A DNA stretch of 64,000 nucleotides from Sternotherus odoratus (Eukaryota; Chordata; Testudines; Kinosternidae). The notes beneath the pieces were generated by a model. It saw only the letters and a program-made list of their open reading frames with translations, was not told where the DNA came from and ran no database searches. Below are positions 45,712 to 57,299 of this stretch, in pieces. The stretch is from assembly GCA_032164245.1 (NCBI GenBank), contig JAVMKO010000004.1:37425626-37489625 (forward strand), in the 5' to 3' direction. A program made the translations under genes and the position numbers. Within the stretch, counting starts at the first letter, position 1; every line of letters starts with the position of its first letter.

Positions 45712-46695
45712 TCTATCTATATAAAAGTCAAATGGTGTATGTATGCGTGTGTGTATGTATGTATGTGCGCTTATTCCTTCCACACCGTTTGAGCTAGAGA
45801 CTTGAAATTTGGTACAGTTAGAGGTCTTACGGTCCTAATCAGGGTAAGCGTTGAAAATTTTTCAAATCTCACCTCTGACGCCCCCCAGAGGTGAAATTCT
45901 TTAAAGCCCATTCACATCAGCTGAGCAGCTGCTGTTCTCTGTGACATAGTTATGACATCATAATACCCCCTCCAACGGACCCCGCACTCGCTCAGCTCTC
46001 TGCCCCCTCCCCACCTTCGACGGACCCGAGTTGGGTTTGGTCGGAGAGTAAGTGAGGTGGGGGTGTCGGGTTCGGTTGGGGGGTGAGGTGGGGGGGTTGG
46101 GTTTGGTTGGGGGGGTGAGGAGGGGGGTCGGGGTTGGTCGAGGGGTAAGTGAGGTGTGGGTGTCGGGTTTGTTTGTGGTGGTAGGTAGGGGTGTCGGGTT
46201 TGGTTGGGGGAGGGAAGTGAGGTGGGTGTGTCAGGTTTGGTCTTCGGGGGGTGAGGTGTGGGTGTTGGTCAGGGGGTGTTGGGTTTGGGTGGGGGGGTGA
46301 AAATGTGAGTTGGGGTTGGTCAAGGGGTAAGTGAGGTGGGGGTGTCGGGTTTGGTCGGGGGGTAAGTGAGCCGGGGGTGTCGGGTTTGGTCTGGGGGGGT
46401 GGGAAGGTGTCTGGGGGGGTGAGGGGTGAGGTGTGGGTGTTGGGGTTGGTCAGGGGGTGTTGGGTTTGGTGGGGGAGTAAGGGGGGTTGGGTTTGTTTGG
46501 GGGGGGTAAGGAGGGGGGTCGGGATTGGTCGAGGGGTAAGTGAGGTGGGGGTGTCGGGTTTGGTCGGGGGGGTGAGGTGGGGGTGTCAGGTTTGCTCTCT
46601 GCCCCCTCCCCCCTCCAACAGACCCCGCACTCGCTCAGCTCTCTGCTCCCTCCCCACCTCCAAAGGACCCGAGCAACGCGGGGTATTTTTGCTAG
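45712..46695 (+). mobile_element. Non-autonomous Helitron B
   Basis: The 5' end TCTATCTATATAAAAGTC follows A (the exact start is ambiguous because of a TCTA repeat), and the 3' end TTTTTGCTAG is at 46686-46695. The pre-terminal hairpin is weakened (ACCCG against CGGGG). It shares with copies A and C the 5' module TTCCACACCGTTTGAGCTAG and GAAATTTGGTACAGTTAGAG, the CCAACGGACCCCGCACTCGC module, and a G-rich core. It abuts copy C without a single intervening base. Confidence 0.85.
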
Positions 46696-47744
46696 TCTCT
46701 ATATATAAAAGTCAAATGGTGTATGCGTGCGTGTGTGCGTGTATGTACGTGCACTTACTCCTTCCACACCGTTTGAGCTAGAGACTTGAAATTTGGTACA
46801 GTTATAGGTCTTAGGGTCCTAATCAGGGTAAGAGTTGAAAATGTTTCAAATCTCACCTCTGACGCCCCCAGGGGTGAAATTATTTAAGGGCCAATCACAT
46901 CAGCTTGGCAGCTGCTGTTCTCTGTGACATAGTTATGATGTCATAATACCCCCTCCAATGGACCCTGCATTCACTCAGCTCTCTGCCCCCTACCTGCTCC
47001 AACGGACCCCGCACTCGCTCATCTCTCTGCCACCTCCCCCCTCCAACGGACCCCGCACTCGCTCAGCTCTCTGCCCCCCCCCTCCAACGGACCCTGCACT
47101 CGCTCATGTCTCTGCCCCTCCCCACCTCCGATGGACCCGAGTTGGGTTTGGTCAGAGGGTAAGTGAGGTAGGGGTGTCGGGTTTGGTCGGGGGGTGAGGT
47201 GGGGGTGTCGGGTTTGGTCGGGGGGTAAGTGAGCCAGGGGTGTTGGGTTTGGTCTGGGGGGGTGGGAAGGTGTCGGGGTGGGTGAGGGGTGAGGGGTGAG
47301 GTGTGGGTGTTGGGGTTGGTCAGGGAGTGTTGGGTTTGGTGGGAGGGTAAGGTGGGGGTGTTGGGTTTGGTTGCGGGGGTGAGAAGGGGGGTCAGGGTTG
47401 GTCGAGGAGTAAGTGAGGTGTGTGTGTCGGGTTTGTTTGTGGTGGTAGGCAGGGGTGTCGGGTTTGGTTGGGGGGGAAAGTGAGGTGGGTGTGTCAGGTC
47501 TGGTCTACGGGGGGGTGAGGTGTGGGTGTTGGTCAGGGGGTGTTGGTAGGGGGATGCCGTGGGAGTGTTGGGTTTGGGTGAGGGGGGTGAAAATGTGAGT
47601 CGGGGTTGGTCGAGGGGTAAGTGAGGTGGGGGTGTCGGGTTTGCTCTCTGTCCCCTCCGCCCTCCAACAGACCCCGCACTCGCTCAGTTCTCTGGCCCCT
47701 CCCCACCTCCGACGGACCCGAGCAATGCCGGGTATTTTCGCTAG
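46696..47744 (+). mobile_element. Non-autonomous Helitron C, head-to-tail with B
   Basis: Starts TCTCTATATATAAAAGTC immediately after the CTAG terminus of copy B and ends TTTTCGCTAG before T at 47745. The hairpin is ACCCG/CGGGT. 1049 bp. Long G-rich ORFs inside (46958-47197, 47289-47483) are repeat artefacts. Confidence 0.85.
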
Positions 47745-47745
47745 T

Positions 47746-50352
47746 AGTAAATAAAAGAAAGAAGCACTCCTATCTGACAGTGTCTAGGTTGGTTGCGTAA
47801 TGTGTAATGACCAGTGTCAAAAGATCAAACTCTAGAGCTTGGAACCATCCTTTACACTTTGTAAGAAAACTGGCTATAAAAAATATTCCTAAACAACAAT
47901 ACACTGGGGAAAATTAACCATTGTAACATGCCATTAAAAACTAATAATCTCTAGAGCAAAGAATTATTACTTTAAAAAAAAAAGATTGTTCAGACATATG
48001 TTGGCCTGTACACAGAGAAAGTTAGAAAATCAGTACAATTGGGAGGAAAATGTTTAAAACAGATTGAAGGAAAAGAAAGTATCCCAATAAATCATCTGTC
48101 AGTGTAGATAATAGAATACTGCATCATTTTCTATCAGTTAGAATAAAGGTTATACACAGTTTCTTACTTCCCAAACAGTATGATCTTGCTTCCATATTTA
48201 ATATTAGCTTTCATCATGACTGTGGGACAGATTGTAGTGCTACACAATGTGGCTGTATAGGGACATAAAGGGGTATCAGACCCCCAAATAAATCCCCCTG
48301 TAGGGTCTCCATTCATCTCAGATGCAGATGCAGTGGGTGGGGATGGAGAAGAGAGTATGAGCTGCACATCTGTTATTTCCCCCCAGCCTAGGTTGGTAGA
48401 GAAGACTGAGAAATGGGTAGCACTTTGGCTCTGCCCCCATAATGCACTGGACAATTCAGCTGACACCAGAGGGTTGGGGTAGGAGGAGGAATTAATCTAT
48501 TACTGATAAGTATCTGGAAAGGGGATGGAATTGTGACTTGGATTCTTCCGGAGGTAAGGCAGCAAAGAACTGCCCGAAAGACAAAGCAGTGACTACAGGC
48601 ACAATCTATCCTTGGGTGTTTTATAATGGAAACACTTTTCATACTTTTCTGTAATTGGTTGTAATAATTTCTGAAGACTCTAAAGGATGTCATTGTATTT
48701 AAAAATGATAGTAAAGCCTCCACAGAGGCTTTGGAGAGACAATGGAAATTGAAAGAAGGAAGAATATGATTTTCCCAGCAAACATAAAATATTGACTGCA
48801 ACTATTATTCAAAGCATTTTGAATAAAAAATGTAGTATAAATGGGTAGCTTGTCTAGCTTTGAATACTGTGCTGTTAAAAATCACAAATATTTACATTTG
48901 AAAGAGGAACACTGGGAAATGTTGATGTCTTTACAGATAATGGCCTAAAACCAGAAAGACTCTTTTGATAACATTTATAAGTATTATCTTCCTATAATAA
49001 AATTGCACCGAAGTTGTAGTACATTATATATTAAAACTGCAATGGATGAGACACAAAGGACCAGGTTCTGCTACCCTTAAATTAAGTAGTACCATAGGGC
49101 AATTTGATTTTGATGGAACTACTTAATGTCATTTAGCCTTAAATAGCACCCACCCTATAATGGCAATATTGGACTAGATAAATTAATAATACAGGTCTTT
49201 TTTCATTTTGATCTCTTTTGATTCTGAGCCTTATCCTGATTTATTAATTCAGTGTCACTTTTGCCTTTGACCAGAAAGAATGCAGGATTTGGCCCTCTGC
49301 CTGAGTTACAAATTACCTCATTTCATTCTTTTCTTTTTACTATTTCTAAATTTCTGTTTCTATTTCTGTTTAAAATTAGTATGTTAGGTATTAAAATTGT
49401 AAAGTAATACAAAACATGGAGTTTTGAGCTGTTTCCCCCTCCTGTACTTTAACTGATGCAAAAATATTGTATCAAATTAAAAGTTGGTTTTTGATGTAGT
49501 TATTTTTAAAGAACCCTACACAAGATTATAGCAGAAGAAAGTATTAATGCAATTACAGTGTATGTGAGGTGCAAAGACTGTGCTGGAAATACATATATGT
49601 GAAGCTTCAAGGAGCTTTGTTACCCACTAATTAAGCGCAGAGCAGCCAAAACAGCTTGACATACTTATAACCTTTAATTTTCTGTTGCTCTTAAAGGTAT
49701 AAAATGTTCACCTCACGGTGTGTTCACTTTGGGCAGTTCATATCATCTTTGCCATGGAGGCTTTGCTAATGGCTTCCTCATTCTGAATAAACAAGTAAAA
49801 GTGCAAGAAGGCATTTAAATCAATAAAGCCAACAAATAAACAGCATGTGACTCATTTATGCCTTTTCAGGTAAGAAAATACATTGGGTAGGGCATATTGA
49901 TATTTCTCATGACTAGCCATACTGAATGTTGACTGTAGAAGTCTATATGAGATGAATATCTAACTGGAATTATGTTTACAAAGAACTGTTGTAGCAAGTG
50001 AATGATAGTGAGAAATATATGTATATGCAATACTGCCTTTTATTATGCATAATTACAGTGCTTACAGAATTGTTTCTAGCAATGTTGAAGTTATCATTTG
50101 GAAATATGGTCATATAATTGTGTTTTAGGCTCTTGATTTCAAATATACATTTTATATCAGCATCGTTGCTACAAATACTGTTTGTTTAAGAAGAAATCTG
50201 TAAGTGTGAATAACCATCTAGAAGTAAAATGCAAAATCTGATCAAGAATATAACATGTATCAAGAAATGTATTAACTAGGTCTACAATAATTTACATTTG
50301 TAGTCTACTTAAATGCTATGGCTCCTCTGTATAATCAACCCCTATTGTCTTT
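47746..50352. other. Intergenic DNA, no gene seen
   Basis: AT-rich. Minus-strand ORFs of 100 and 137 codons at 48164-48801 overlap each other in different frames and show no family signature. Some MITE-like phrases near 49065-49150 were too diverged to delimit. Confidence 0.5.
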
Positions 50353-50442
50353 GGCTTAGATCCTCAAAACTATTTAGGTGGCTAACTCTCTCATTGATTT
50401 CAATGGGACTAAGGTGCCTAAATACATTTGAGGATCTGGGCC
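50353..50442. mobile_element. 90-bp palindromic MITE
   Basis: GGCTTAGATCCTCAAA at the left and TTTGAGGATCTGGGCC at the right, with an internal symmetry centre at ATTGATTTCAAT. It is the familiar sauropsid hairpin repeat based on CAGATCCTCAAA...TTTGAGGATCTGG. The 90-aa ORF crossing it is spurious. Confidence 0.75.
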
Positions 50443-50992
50443 TTTATTCTTTTCTCTGTTCCTACTTGGGGGGTCACACACATTTTTGTTACCTGTTGTG
50501 TGAGAACTCCTGTCTGTACTACACTAGAATTTCTGTAGCATATCCATTATGTGCTGCCATCATCATCTACTATCTACATACTTAGCTTCCTCCTGTCAGA
50601 CGTTTCTTCGTTTAGTTCAATTATGTCTACATGGATGCCTCCCATGGTGATGGAGTGCTGCTGTACTTTCTGTTATCACAGCTTTCTCCTAGTGTGAATT
50701 CTTTGTAATCTTGTTTCTTCAGGAAAAAATCATTTAAAAAATAGGAGTTGGTGCTTTAGGTTTCTAGGAAATCATGTGATTTGACCAGTGTTTCGGAATA
50801 GATGACTGTTTCTGTCCAGTTGGAATGTGGGATTTTCCTGACGTCTGGACCATTATTCTAATCTCTCTGCTTTTACTTTTGGATTAGTTCAGTTTAGTTA
50901 ATTGTTAACTAAATAACAATTAATAAGTCATAATTAATAAGTTCAGATACTTGTTCATATTTCAGAACATTTTTCAACACTATTCTCGGAGC

Positions 50993-51093
50993 AATGGGCT
51001 AATTGTTGTTCTCAGTTACACCAGCACATGTCCATTGAAGTCAGTGGTATAAGTTGGTTCTAAGTTGGTATAACTTAGAAGTGAATTTGACTC
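50993..51093. mobile_element. MITE fragment (TTACACCAG / CATTGAAGTCA type)
   Basis: CTCAGTTACACCAGCACATG and CATTGAAGTCAGTGGTATAA are pieces of an abundant sauropsid hairpin repeat; a related piece lies at about 61860-61955. Ends are eroded. Confidence 0.5.
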
Positions 51094-51117
51094 TATCTAC
51101 CATTGCCATAAAAATCA

Positions 51118-52260
51118 TTGAATCATAGAAGAATCATAGAAGCATAAGACTGGAAGGGAGTGTAGTAGATCATCTAGTCCAGTCCCCTGCACCCAAGGCA
51201 GGACTAAGTAATAACAAGATCATTCCTGACAGATGCTTGTCTAACCTGTTCTTAAAAATCTCCAATGACTGAGATTCACGACCTCCCTAGGCAATTTGTT
51301 CCAGTGCTTCACTATCCTGACATTTTGAAAGTTTTTGCTAATGTCCAACCGGAATATAATATATATTGTAAGCCCATTGCTTCTTGTCCTATCTTCAAAG
51401 GTTAAGGAGAACAATTTTTCACCCTTCTGCTTTTAGCAACATTTTATGTACTTGAAAGCTATTATCATGTCCCCCCTTCAGGTCTCTTCTGATTACTCTC
51501 TGGTAATGGTTTTCCAACCAGTTACATACCCATCTTAGTATAGTAGCTCTATCTAGGGTGCATTTGTCTAGTTTGTTTACGAGAAGGTCATGTGAAACAG
51601 TATTAAAAGCCTTACTAAAGTCAAGATATACCATATCTACTGCTTCCTCCTTATCTAAAAGGCTTCTTACCCTGTCAAAGAAAGGTATTGGGTTGGTTTG
51701 ACATGATTTGTTCTGGACAAATCTATGTTGACTGTTACTTCTCACCTTATTATCTTCTAGGTGTTTGCAAATTGATTGTTTAATTAATTGCATCATTATC
51801 TTTCTGGGTGCTGAAGTTAAGATGACTGGTCTGTAATTCCTTGGATTATCCTTATTCCAATTTTTATAGATTGGCACTATATTTATCCTCTTCTAGTCCT
51901 TGGGAATCTCTCCCATCTTCCATGAATTTTTGAAGATAATCACTAATGTCTCAGGCACCTCCTCAGTCATCTACTTGAGTATGCTAGGATGTATTTCCCC
52001 AGGTCCTGGTAACTTGACATCTAACTTGTCTAAGTCATTTTAACTTGTTCTTTTCTTATTTTAGCCTAAGATCCTGCCTTGTTTCCATGGATGTTCGTGA
52101 TGTTATTTGTAAATGTTTACTAATCTTTTTAGTGAAAACTGAAACAAAAAAGGCATTAAGCACGTCCACCATTTCCACATTTTCTGTTAGTGTCTTCCTC
52201 CCCCTTCACTGAGTAATCAAACTCTTATATTCAGCTCTATAAATAGATGTATTAAAGTTA
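51118..52260 (-). repeat. CR1/L3-like LINE with internally deleted RT
   Basis: The 3' end on the left has AATCATAGAAGCATAAGACT, GGAAGGGAGTGTAGTAGATC and ATCTAGTCCAGTCCCCTGCA. From 51419 to 51877 a minus-strand ORF of 152 codons encodes reverse transcriptase: PRNYRPVILTSAPRKIM (motif 1), QHRFVQNKSCQTN (motif 2a), DMVYLDFSKAFNTVSHDLL (motif A) and WLENHYQRV. It then jumps straight to RRDLKGGHDNSFQVHK, a region normally near the ORF2 end. The FADD/YADD catalytic block is missing, so it is dead. Further CR1 ORF2 text runs to about 52260. Confidence 0.85.
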
Positions 52261-52773
52261 ATGTTACATGCAAACTAATCGTAAACATTTCAAATTCCTA
52301 GAGGAAAGCTAGTGAATATTATTAAAAAAGAGAAATTAAATGGAGCCTTCTGAATTTAAAAACGCAAGTATATTTCTGAATCTAGCATAAACACAACTGT
52401 GCCTCTATGCATTTTTGTGGCTCAGTTATTTTTTGTAATCATGATAGTGAAATAAATCAATAAAAGATCATGTTATTCTGCTTTCCACAATATTTTTAGA
52501 TAGAAAGATTACTGCTCAATACCTGTAGAAAAGTCCAACATGCAGTGTTAACCTTTTGTGAGCCTTAGTTAAAGATGCATCTTTCAGATCAGTGTACGGT
52601 ATCTAATTAAAATATATATTTAATAAATATTAGCTGGTTGGTCTGCATAAACAAATGCAAGAAAATTACTAGAAAAAACAAAGTGACTCTCAGGGAAACT
52701 GTTTATAGATGAAAATTCTGAATGATTTCATCAGTGAATCTGAATTCACATTGCTCTAAACAGGGAAAACAAC

Positions 52774-53024
52774 AAGGCATGTCTACACACTGGATTAACC
52801 CACACCAGAGGGGTGTAACTGGCCCGTATGGACTATGCTGGCATGCATTAACAGTTCTTTAATGTGTGTGAATGTAATGCTGTCAAGATTAAATTAATGC
52901 ATGCTAGGAATCTTTTAATGCATGCCAGCAGGGTCAATGCCTGCAAATTAGTGCACAACATGTGGTTGTAGACTAGAATTCACACCCCTCTGCTGCAGAC
53001 TAATGCACTATGTAGACAAGCCTT
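52774..53024. mobile_element. Harbinger-like MITE, 251 bp
   Basis: Left AAGGCATGTCTACACACTGG; right end on the opposite strand AAGGCTTGTCTACATAGTGC. The TIR start resembles that of the 11-kb Harbinger transposon (AAGGCATGTCTTCACTACC). The internal TTAATGCATGCTAGGAATC and GCATGCCAGCAGGGTC suggest arms folding back. Confidence 0.65.
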
Positions 53025-53029
53025 AAAGC

Positions 53030-55447
53030 CATTTGTGTATGGTTGAACTCTTGGTTTACAGTCCATGAGTGTGTGCTTCAAAAACCAAGGGAAATACTAT
53101 GCAGATCCATTTGCAGAGTAAATTCACAATGTGTGAAGGGCCAACATAAAGCCCATGCATCACTTAAGTTCCACTAAAGACCTATTTTGGGGGCTTAAGT
53201 GGGATACAATCCTTTTGCTGACTCTCAACATTAGGTCATTTCTCCCCATAGTGAAAGATTTCTGCCCTAGGGCTGACAGGGTGGGAGAGACTTTTCTGCC
53301 ATTGGGAGTGATATGGTCTTGATGCCAGATTTCAGCTGGTGTAAACTGTCATAAATCCATTGGCTCAGTGACTGCAGATCTGGCCCATTTACTCTAGACA
53401 ATGGATCTGAGATGTACAATGTGCTTATATCTTTAGGAGAATTATATTAGAAAAGGTTGGTGTGGTAGTAGAAGAATAATTTCAAAACATAATAATTAAT
53501 GAAGGTAGATTCTAGTAGTGGCTTCTTTAGTAAGCTTTCTCTGCTCATCTCAAATTATTACTTGTAAGTCTAAATATTTTTCAGAAAAGGTTTAAGTAGG
53601 ATAGATGTTATTTTAAATTAACATTAGAAGTAAAATTAGTTTTATAGTAAGTTCACAAATAGAACATGAGCTGCAGCCATTTTTTTGAGCAAGTGTACAC
53701 TCATGCTCCTATGTGTAGTAACTCAAGAAAAAGACAGATTTGTGCTTGTGGATAGTTGAAGATATCTGATTAGTGTGCAGTGGTGGTCAAGAAAACAAAC
53801 AAGATACTAGGTTGAATTCAGAAGGGGATAGTGTTCAGTACACAAAATATTATAGTGCCATAACATCAGAGAATGTACAGAAAAGGGTAACAAAAATGAT
53901 TAGAGGCATAAAAAGATTTCTATGTGAGAAGAGATTAAAAAGACTCTGTTGTACAGTGATTTATAGCATGTATAAAGTATGTTTCACCATTTAATACATT
54001 TATTGTAGCATGGCAAGTTTCATTATATGCAGTAGTACAGTATGAAACATATACTTTCAGTGCAACATTTCTGGAAAAAATAATTCCTTAATGTTATCTC
54101 ATTTTACCAGCCATTAAAATTAAAATAGTGCATTAATAAAAAAAAACGTGCCTGTTCAATTATCATTTAGCTATTTAGAGGACTGTGAAGCTTTGTTTTA
54201 CCTGCAATCTTTGCCTAGTTTTTTAACAGTTTAGCAATGTGTCTTATATGCTTTCGACAGTTAAAAACCAGAAGTATTTTATAGTTTTCAGTGAAAACTA
54301 TCTAGTCACTATTCATTTTCTTGACTTTTGTAGCAGAAATATTAATCACGATGGACTCGTTGCGTATAAATGTATGTTGTAAATATCTTTTAATAGGAGT
54401 TCTTCTGCAATTCAGCATTATGTTAAATAGAGTATTATTTTAAAGTGCTATTTTGCTCCCCTAACAAGCAGCCTGCAGCTTCTGCATCTGTAAGCGATCA
54501 TCAATTCCATGCCTGCCAATGTTCTGTTTGCCAGCAGATTTCTAGTGAAAATAGTCTCAAAAAACTAAATCAAACCCATGCTTAAAATGTCTGAAATATT
54601 GTACCTTGGAGCTAACCCTACCTTTGGGGTTGTTGTTTTTTATAACCACAATTTCCTGGAGATGGCAGCAAAGTACACACAAGCAAAGTAAAACCAGCCA
54701 TAGCACATAAACAGGCAGAGAGATTAATGATGCTGTGCAGTACTGATGATGACTGACTAAATACATCAGACTTTTCTGGCTTAAAATGACAGTGTAAGTA
54801 AACAGAGAGCTGATGCATTTATCAATTGGGTTTTTAATTATATTGGTTTGCATCCAAAACCCCTCAGAATCTCTCCTTTTTTCTGCTCCTCTTTCAACAG
54901 AAGAGAGTTCACATTGCTTCATTCTTTTTCCCCCTGTCTTTGTTTAACTATAAACAGATACTAAGAATAAGCTTTCTGATTAAAATGTATCAGTTTTATG
55001 CAGCAATCTGCAGCAGTTCACAACCTATCTTTATTATTCTTACTTTATTTTTAAATAACTTTTCCTGATATTGGACACACACTGCATTTCAATCCTTCTC
55101 AGTTGTCATGTCTTCAGAATCCATAATGGTATGATTAACTGGCAAGGTGATGCATACTCTAATAACAGATTGCAAAGGACATCACATTAGACATCCTAAG
55201 AGCCCTCTTTATGCCGAAGTGTACATACAATAATGCCTTGGCAGACAAGAGTTATGCTCATCGTACCTTGAATAACAGGAACCGTATCACTTGTGAGTGC
55301 CGGGAGAAACATTATTAAAATGAAAAAGAGAGACTGTGTTGCTGCCACATTGCAATTGTTGGTTTCAATGTTAAACTTGTTAGTCAAAATGCAGTTGGGT
55401 GGAATCAATAAAAGCCACAGCCAGGACATTGCACAAGTTTGCAGACT
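53030..55447. other. Intergenic DNA with a small CR1 ORF2 relic
   Basis: AT-rich. At 53870-53945 the plus strand encodes VQKRVTKMIRGIKRFLCEKR, a remnant of the conserved CR1 ORF2 C terminus (VQRRATKMIRGL-like). No gene otherwise; the 121-aa minus ORF at 54557-54922 has no known features. Confidence 0.55.
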
Positions 55448-55520
55448 AAGGCCATGTCCACACTACAAACTTACATCAGTTAATTATACTGATGTAAGTT
55501 TGTAGTGTGGACATGGCCTT
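55448..55520. mobile_element. Perfect 33-bp palindromic mini-MITE
   Basis: Arms 55448-55480 and 55488-55520 are perfect reverse complements (outer sequence AAGGCCATGTCCACACTACA) separated by the 7-nt loop TAATTAT. It is a minimal foldback element whose ends resemble those of the larger Harbinger-like MITEs here. Perfect arms imply recent origin or gene conversion. Confidence 0.88.
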
Positions 55521-55539
55521 TGGTCATTGCTCAGGGGGT

Positions 55540-55765
55540 GTGAAAAATCCACACCCGTGAGTGATTCAAATATACCCAGTGTTCAGTACACAAAATACTA
55601 TAGTGCCATAACATCAGAGAATGTACAGCATTATGTTGATGGGACATCCCTTTGGCATAGCTACCACCTCTCGCGACGTTGGATTAACTATGCCAATGGG
55701 AGAAGCTCTCCTGTTGGCATAGTAACATCTTCACTGAAGAGCTGTGCCACTGAAGTGTTTTAAGT
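55540..55765 (+). mobile_element. MITE carrying a 51-bp foreign insert
   Basis: GTGAAAAATCCACACCCGTG AGTGA at the left, and TGGCATAGCTACCACCTCTC, ACTATGCCAATGGGAGAAGC, CTCCTGTTGGCATAGTAACA internally, match a common sauropsid MITE. Positions 55578-55628 duplicate 53830-53880 with one mismatch and do not belong to the MITE. Confidence 0.6.
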
Positions 55766-55841
55766 GTAGTTGCAGGAAAGTTTGGTTTAGTGCAGGTTTA
55801 ATAGGAATCTTTGTAAAAAATTACAATGTAGCTGTAAACAG

Positions 55842-57289
55842 TGTCAGGATGAGCTCCACCCTGACATCTGGTGGTGAATTGCAGGAGTTGCAGTGAGTTG
55901 TGGAAAATAACTTTAGGGGCTGAACTCATTTGCATAGATACACCCACCACGCCTAGCCTGAGCTTACAGCAGACCAAATGGTCACTTCGGCTGCTGTGGG
56001 ATCCCCAGTTTCTCTGTTATTGGGGCAGGAATGATAAAATGTTGTTAACCTGATTATGTGAATGAGGGACTGGGACATGTACTTGGCCTTTGTCATGATG
56101 GAGAGAGTCGCCATCATCTAGGTAGCACTCACTGGCCAAGGGTCAGGGGTTCCAAAACCCACTGAATTGAGAGAGGCAATGGACAGGGATTGGGCCCTTT
56201 TGGTGAGGGCCTTGTTTGAGGGCCCTACAAGCCTATTGCACCCTGTCTCTCCACTGTGAAATGTCAGAGGTAAATGTTTGATTCCATTAGGAGTCTAGAT
56301 TCAGCCTGCTAAGCTGAATTCACTTTTGGCTGAGTAGTGCCTCTGCACTAAAGCCCCCCTCACTATAAGCTGAAATCACTTACAAGTGGAGATAACTTAA
56401 GAGCTGAAATCACTAAGCACTGTGTTAAGTAGGGGGGGTCCTGAAAATGTACTGCTGAGCAGCTGATGGAGTGACCGCTAGCGGAGTGGCTGGTGATGTG
56501 CAGCAGTGGACGGAGCGGAACAGAGCAGTTCGGTTGACCGCTAGCAGAGTGGCTGGTGGTGCAGAGCAGCGGACGGAGTGGAGCAGTTCGGGCGACTGCT
56601 AGCGGAGTGGCTGGTGATGAGCAGCAGCAGAGGGAGCGGAGCAGAGCGACTGGTGAAGCCGAGTAGTTCCTGGGCAGCTGATGGAATGGAGCATCTGGCA
56701 GAGCAGCTCATGGGACCGCTGGCAGATTGGAGCAGTTTGGGGGACAGCTGACGGAGCGGCTCACGGTGAGGACTGCAGCAGAAACCCACAGAGAGGTAGG
56801 ACAGTCGGCCTCTGACCATGTAAGGTGCCCCTTAACTGCCCCCCTCCCTCATTTCCATCCAGGCTGGGAGGTAAAACTCTGCAGATGAACTTTTGAACTT
56901 TGCAGAGACCTTTGGGCTGTTGGAATTTTGGGACCTTGGGTGACTTTGGGGCTTGTGGGACTCAAGAACCAAAGGTGAAGGACACAGCCTATTTGCTTGT
57001 GTGTGTGTGTGTGTGGCGGGGGGGGGGAGAGGGAGGCTTCTGGTTCATGCTGTGTTTTATGAATCCTGTTTGTGGTGTTTCCCCAATATAATGCCACATT
57101 ATTTCTGTCTGTTATTAAAAGGCTTTTGGTACACTCAGAATCTGTGCTTGTGAGAGGGGAAGTGTTGCCTCTTAGAGGCGCCCAGAAGGGTCGTATATGG
57201 TCGGTTTTGTACTGTGTTATTGGAATGGAACCCCTGGATACTGAACCCGGCTCTTGTTGCTGCCAACTCTGATGGGCAGAAGGGTTACA
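55842..57289 (+). repeat. Probable solo LTR (TG...CA), 1.45 kb
   Basis: Starts TGTCAGGATGAGCTCCACCC and ends GATGGGCAGAAGGGTTACA. The region between has promoter/leader-like and 3' LTR-like texture (TTATTAAAAGGC, then GGTACACTCAGAATCTGTGC, GAAGTGTTGCCTCTTAGAGG), as seen in abundant turtle LTRs. It includes a ~65-bp tandem repeat at 56470-56760. No internal gag/pol and no second copy is present, hence solo. I found no convincing target-site duplication, so the borders are provisional. Confidence 0.5.
56470..56760 (+). repeat. Tandem repeats around GCTAGCGGAGTGGCTGGTGA
   Basis: Three to four diverged units of about 60-70 bp made of GACCGCTAGCGGAGTGGCTG, GTGATGTGCAGCAG and GACGGAGCGGAGCAGTTCGG. 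A (GT)n followed by G10 (about 56997-57029) lies further on in the same LTR-like repeat. Confidence 0.75.
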
Positions 57290-57299
57290 TAACATAGAG

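Noticed and set aside
46052..47483. Gly/Val/Trp-rich ORFs in the Helitrons
   Set aside because: Translations of the G-rich minisatellite; no Rep or helicase motif of an autonomous Helitron was found.
48164..48801. Two overlapping minus-strand ORFs of 100 and 137 codons
   Set aside because: Different frames over the same DNA and no conserved block; probably chance ORFs in or near an old repeat.
54557..54922. 121-codon minus-strand ORF with a Leu/Cys-rich hydrophobic stretch
   Set aside because: No family motif, no splice context and a competing frame in the same place; consistent with chance.
55842..57289. Complete endogenous retrovirus
   Set aside because: Only one LTR-like block is visible; no gag, pol or env frame and no second LTR, so at most a solo LTR.
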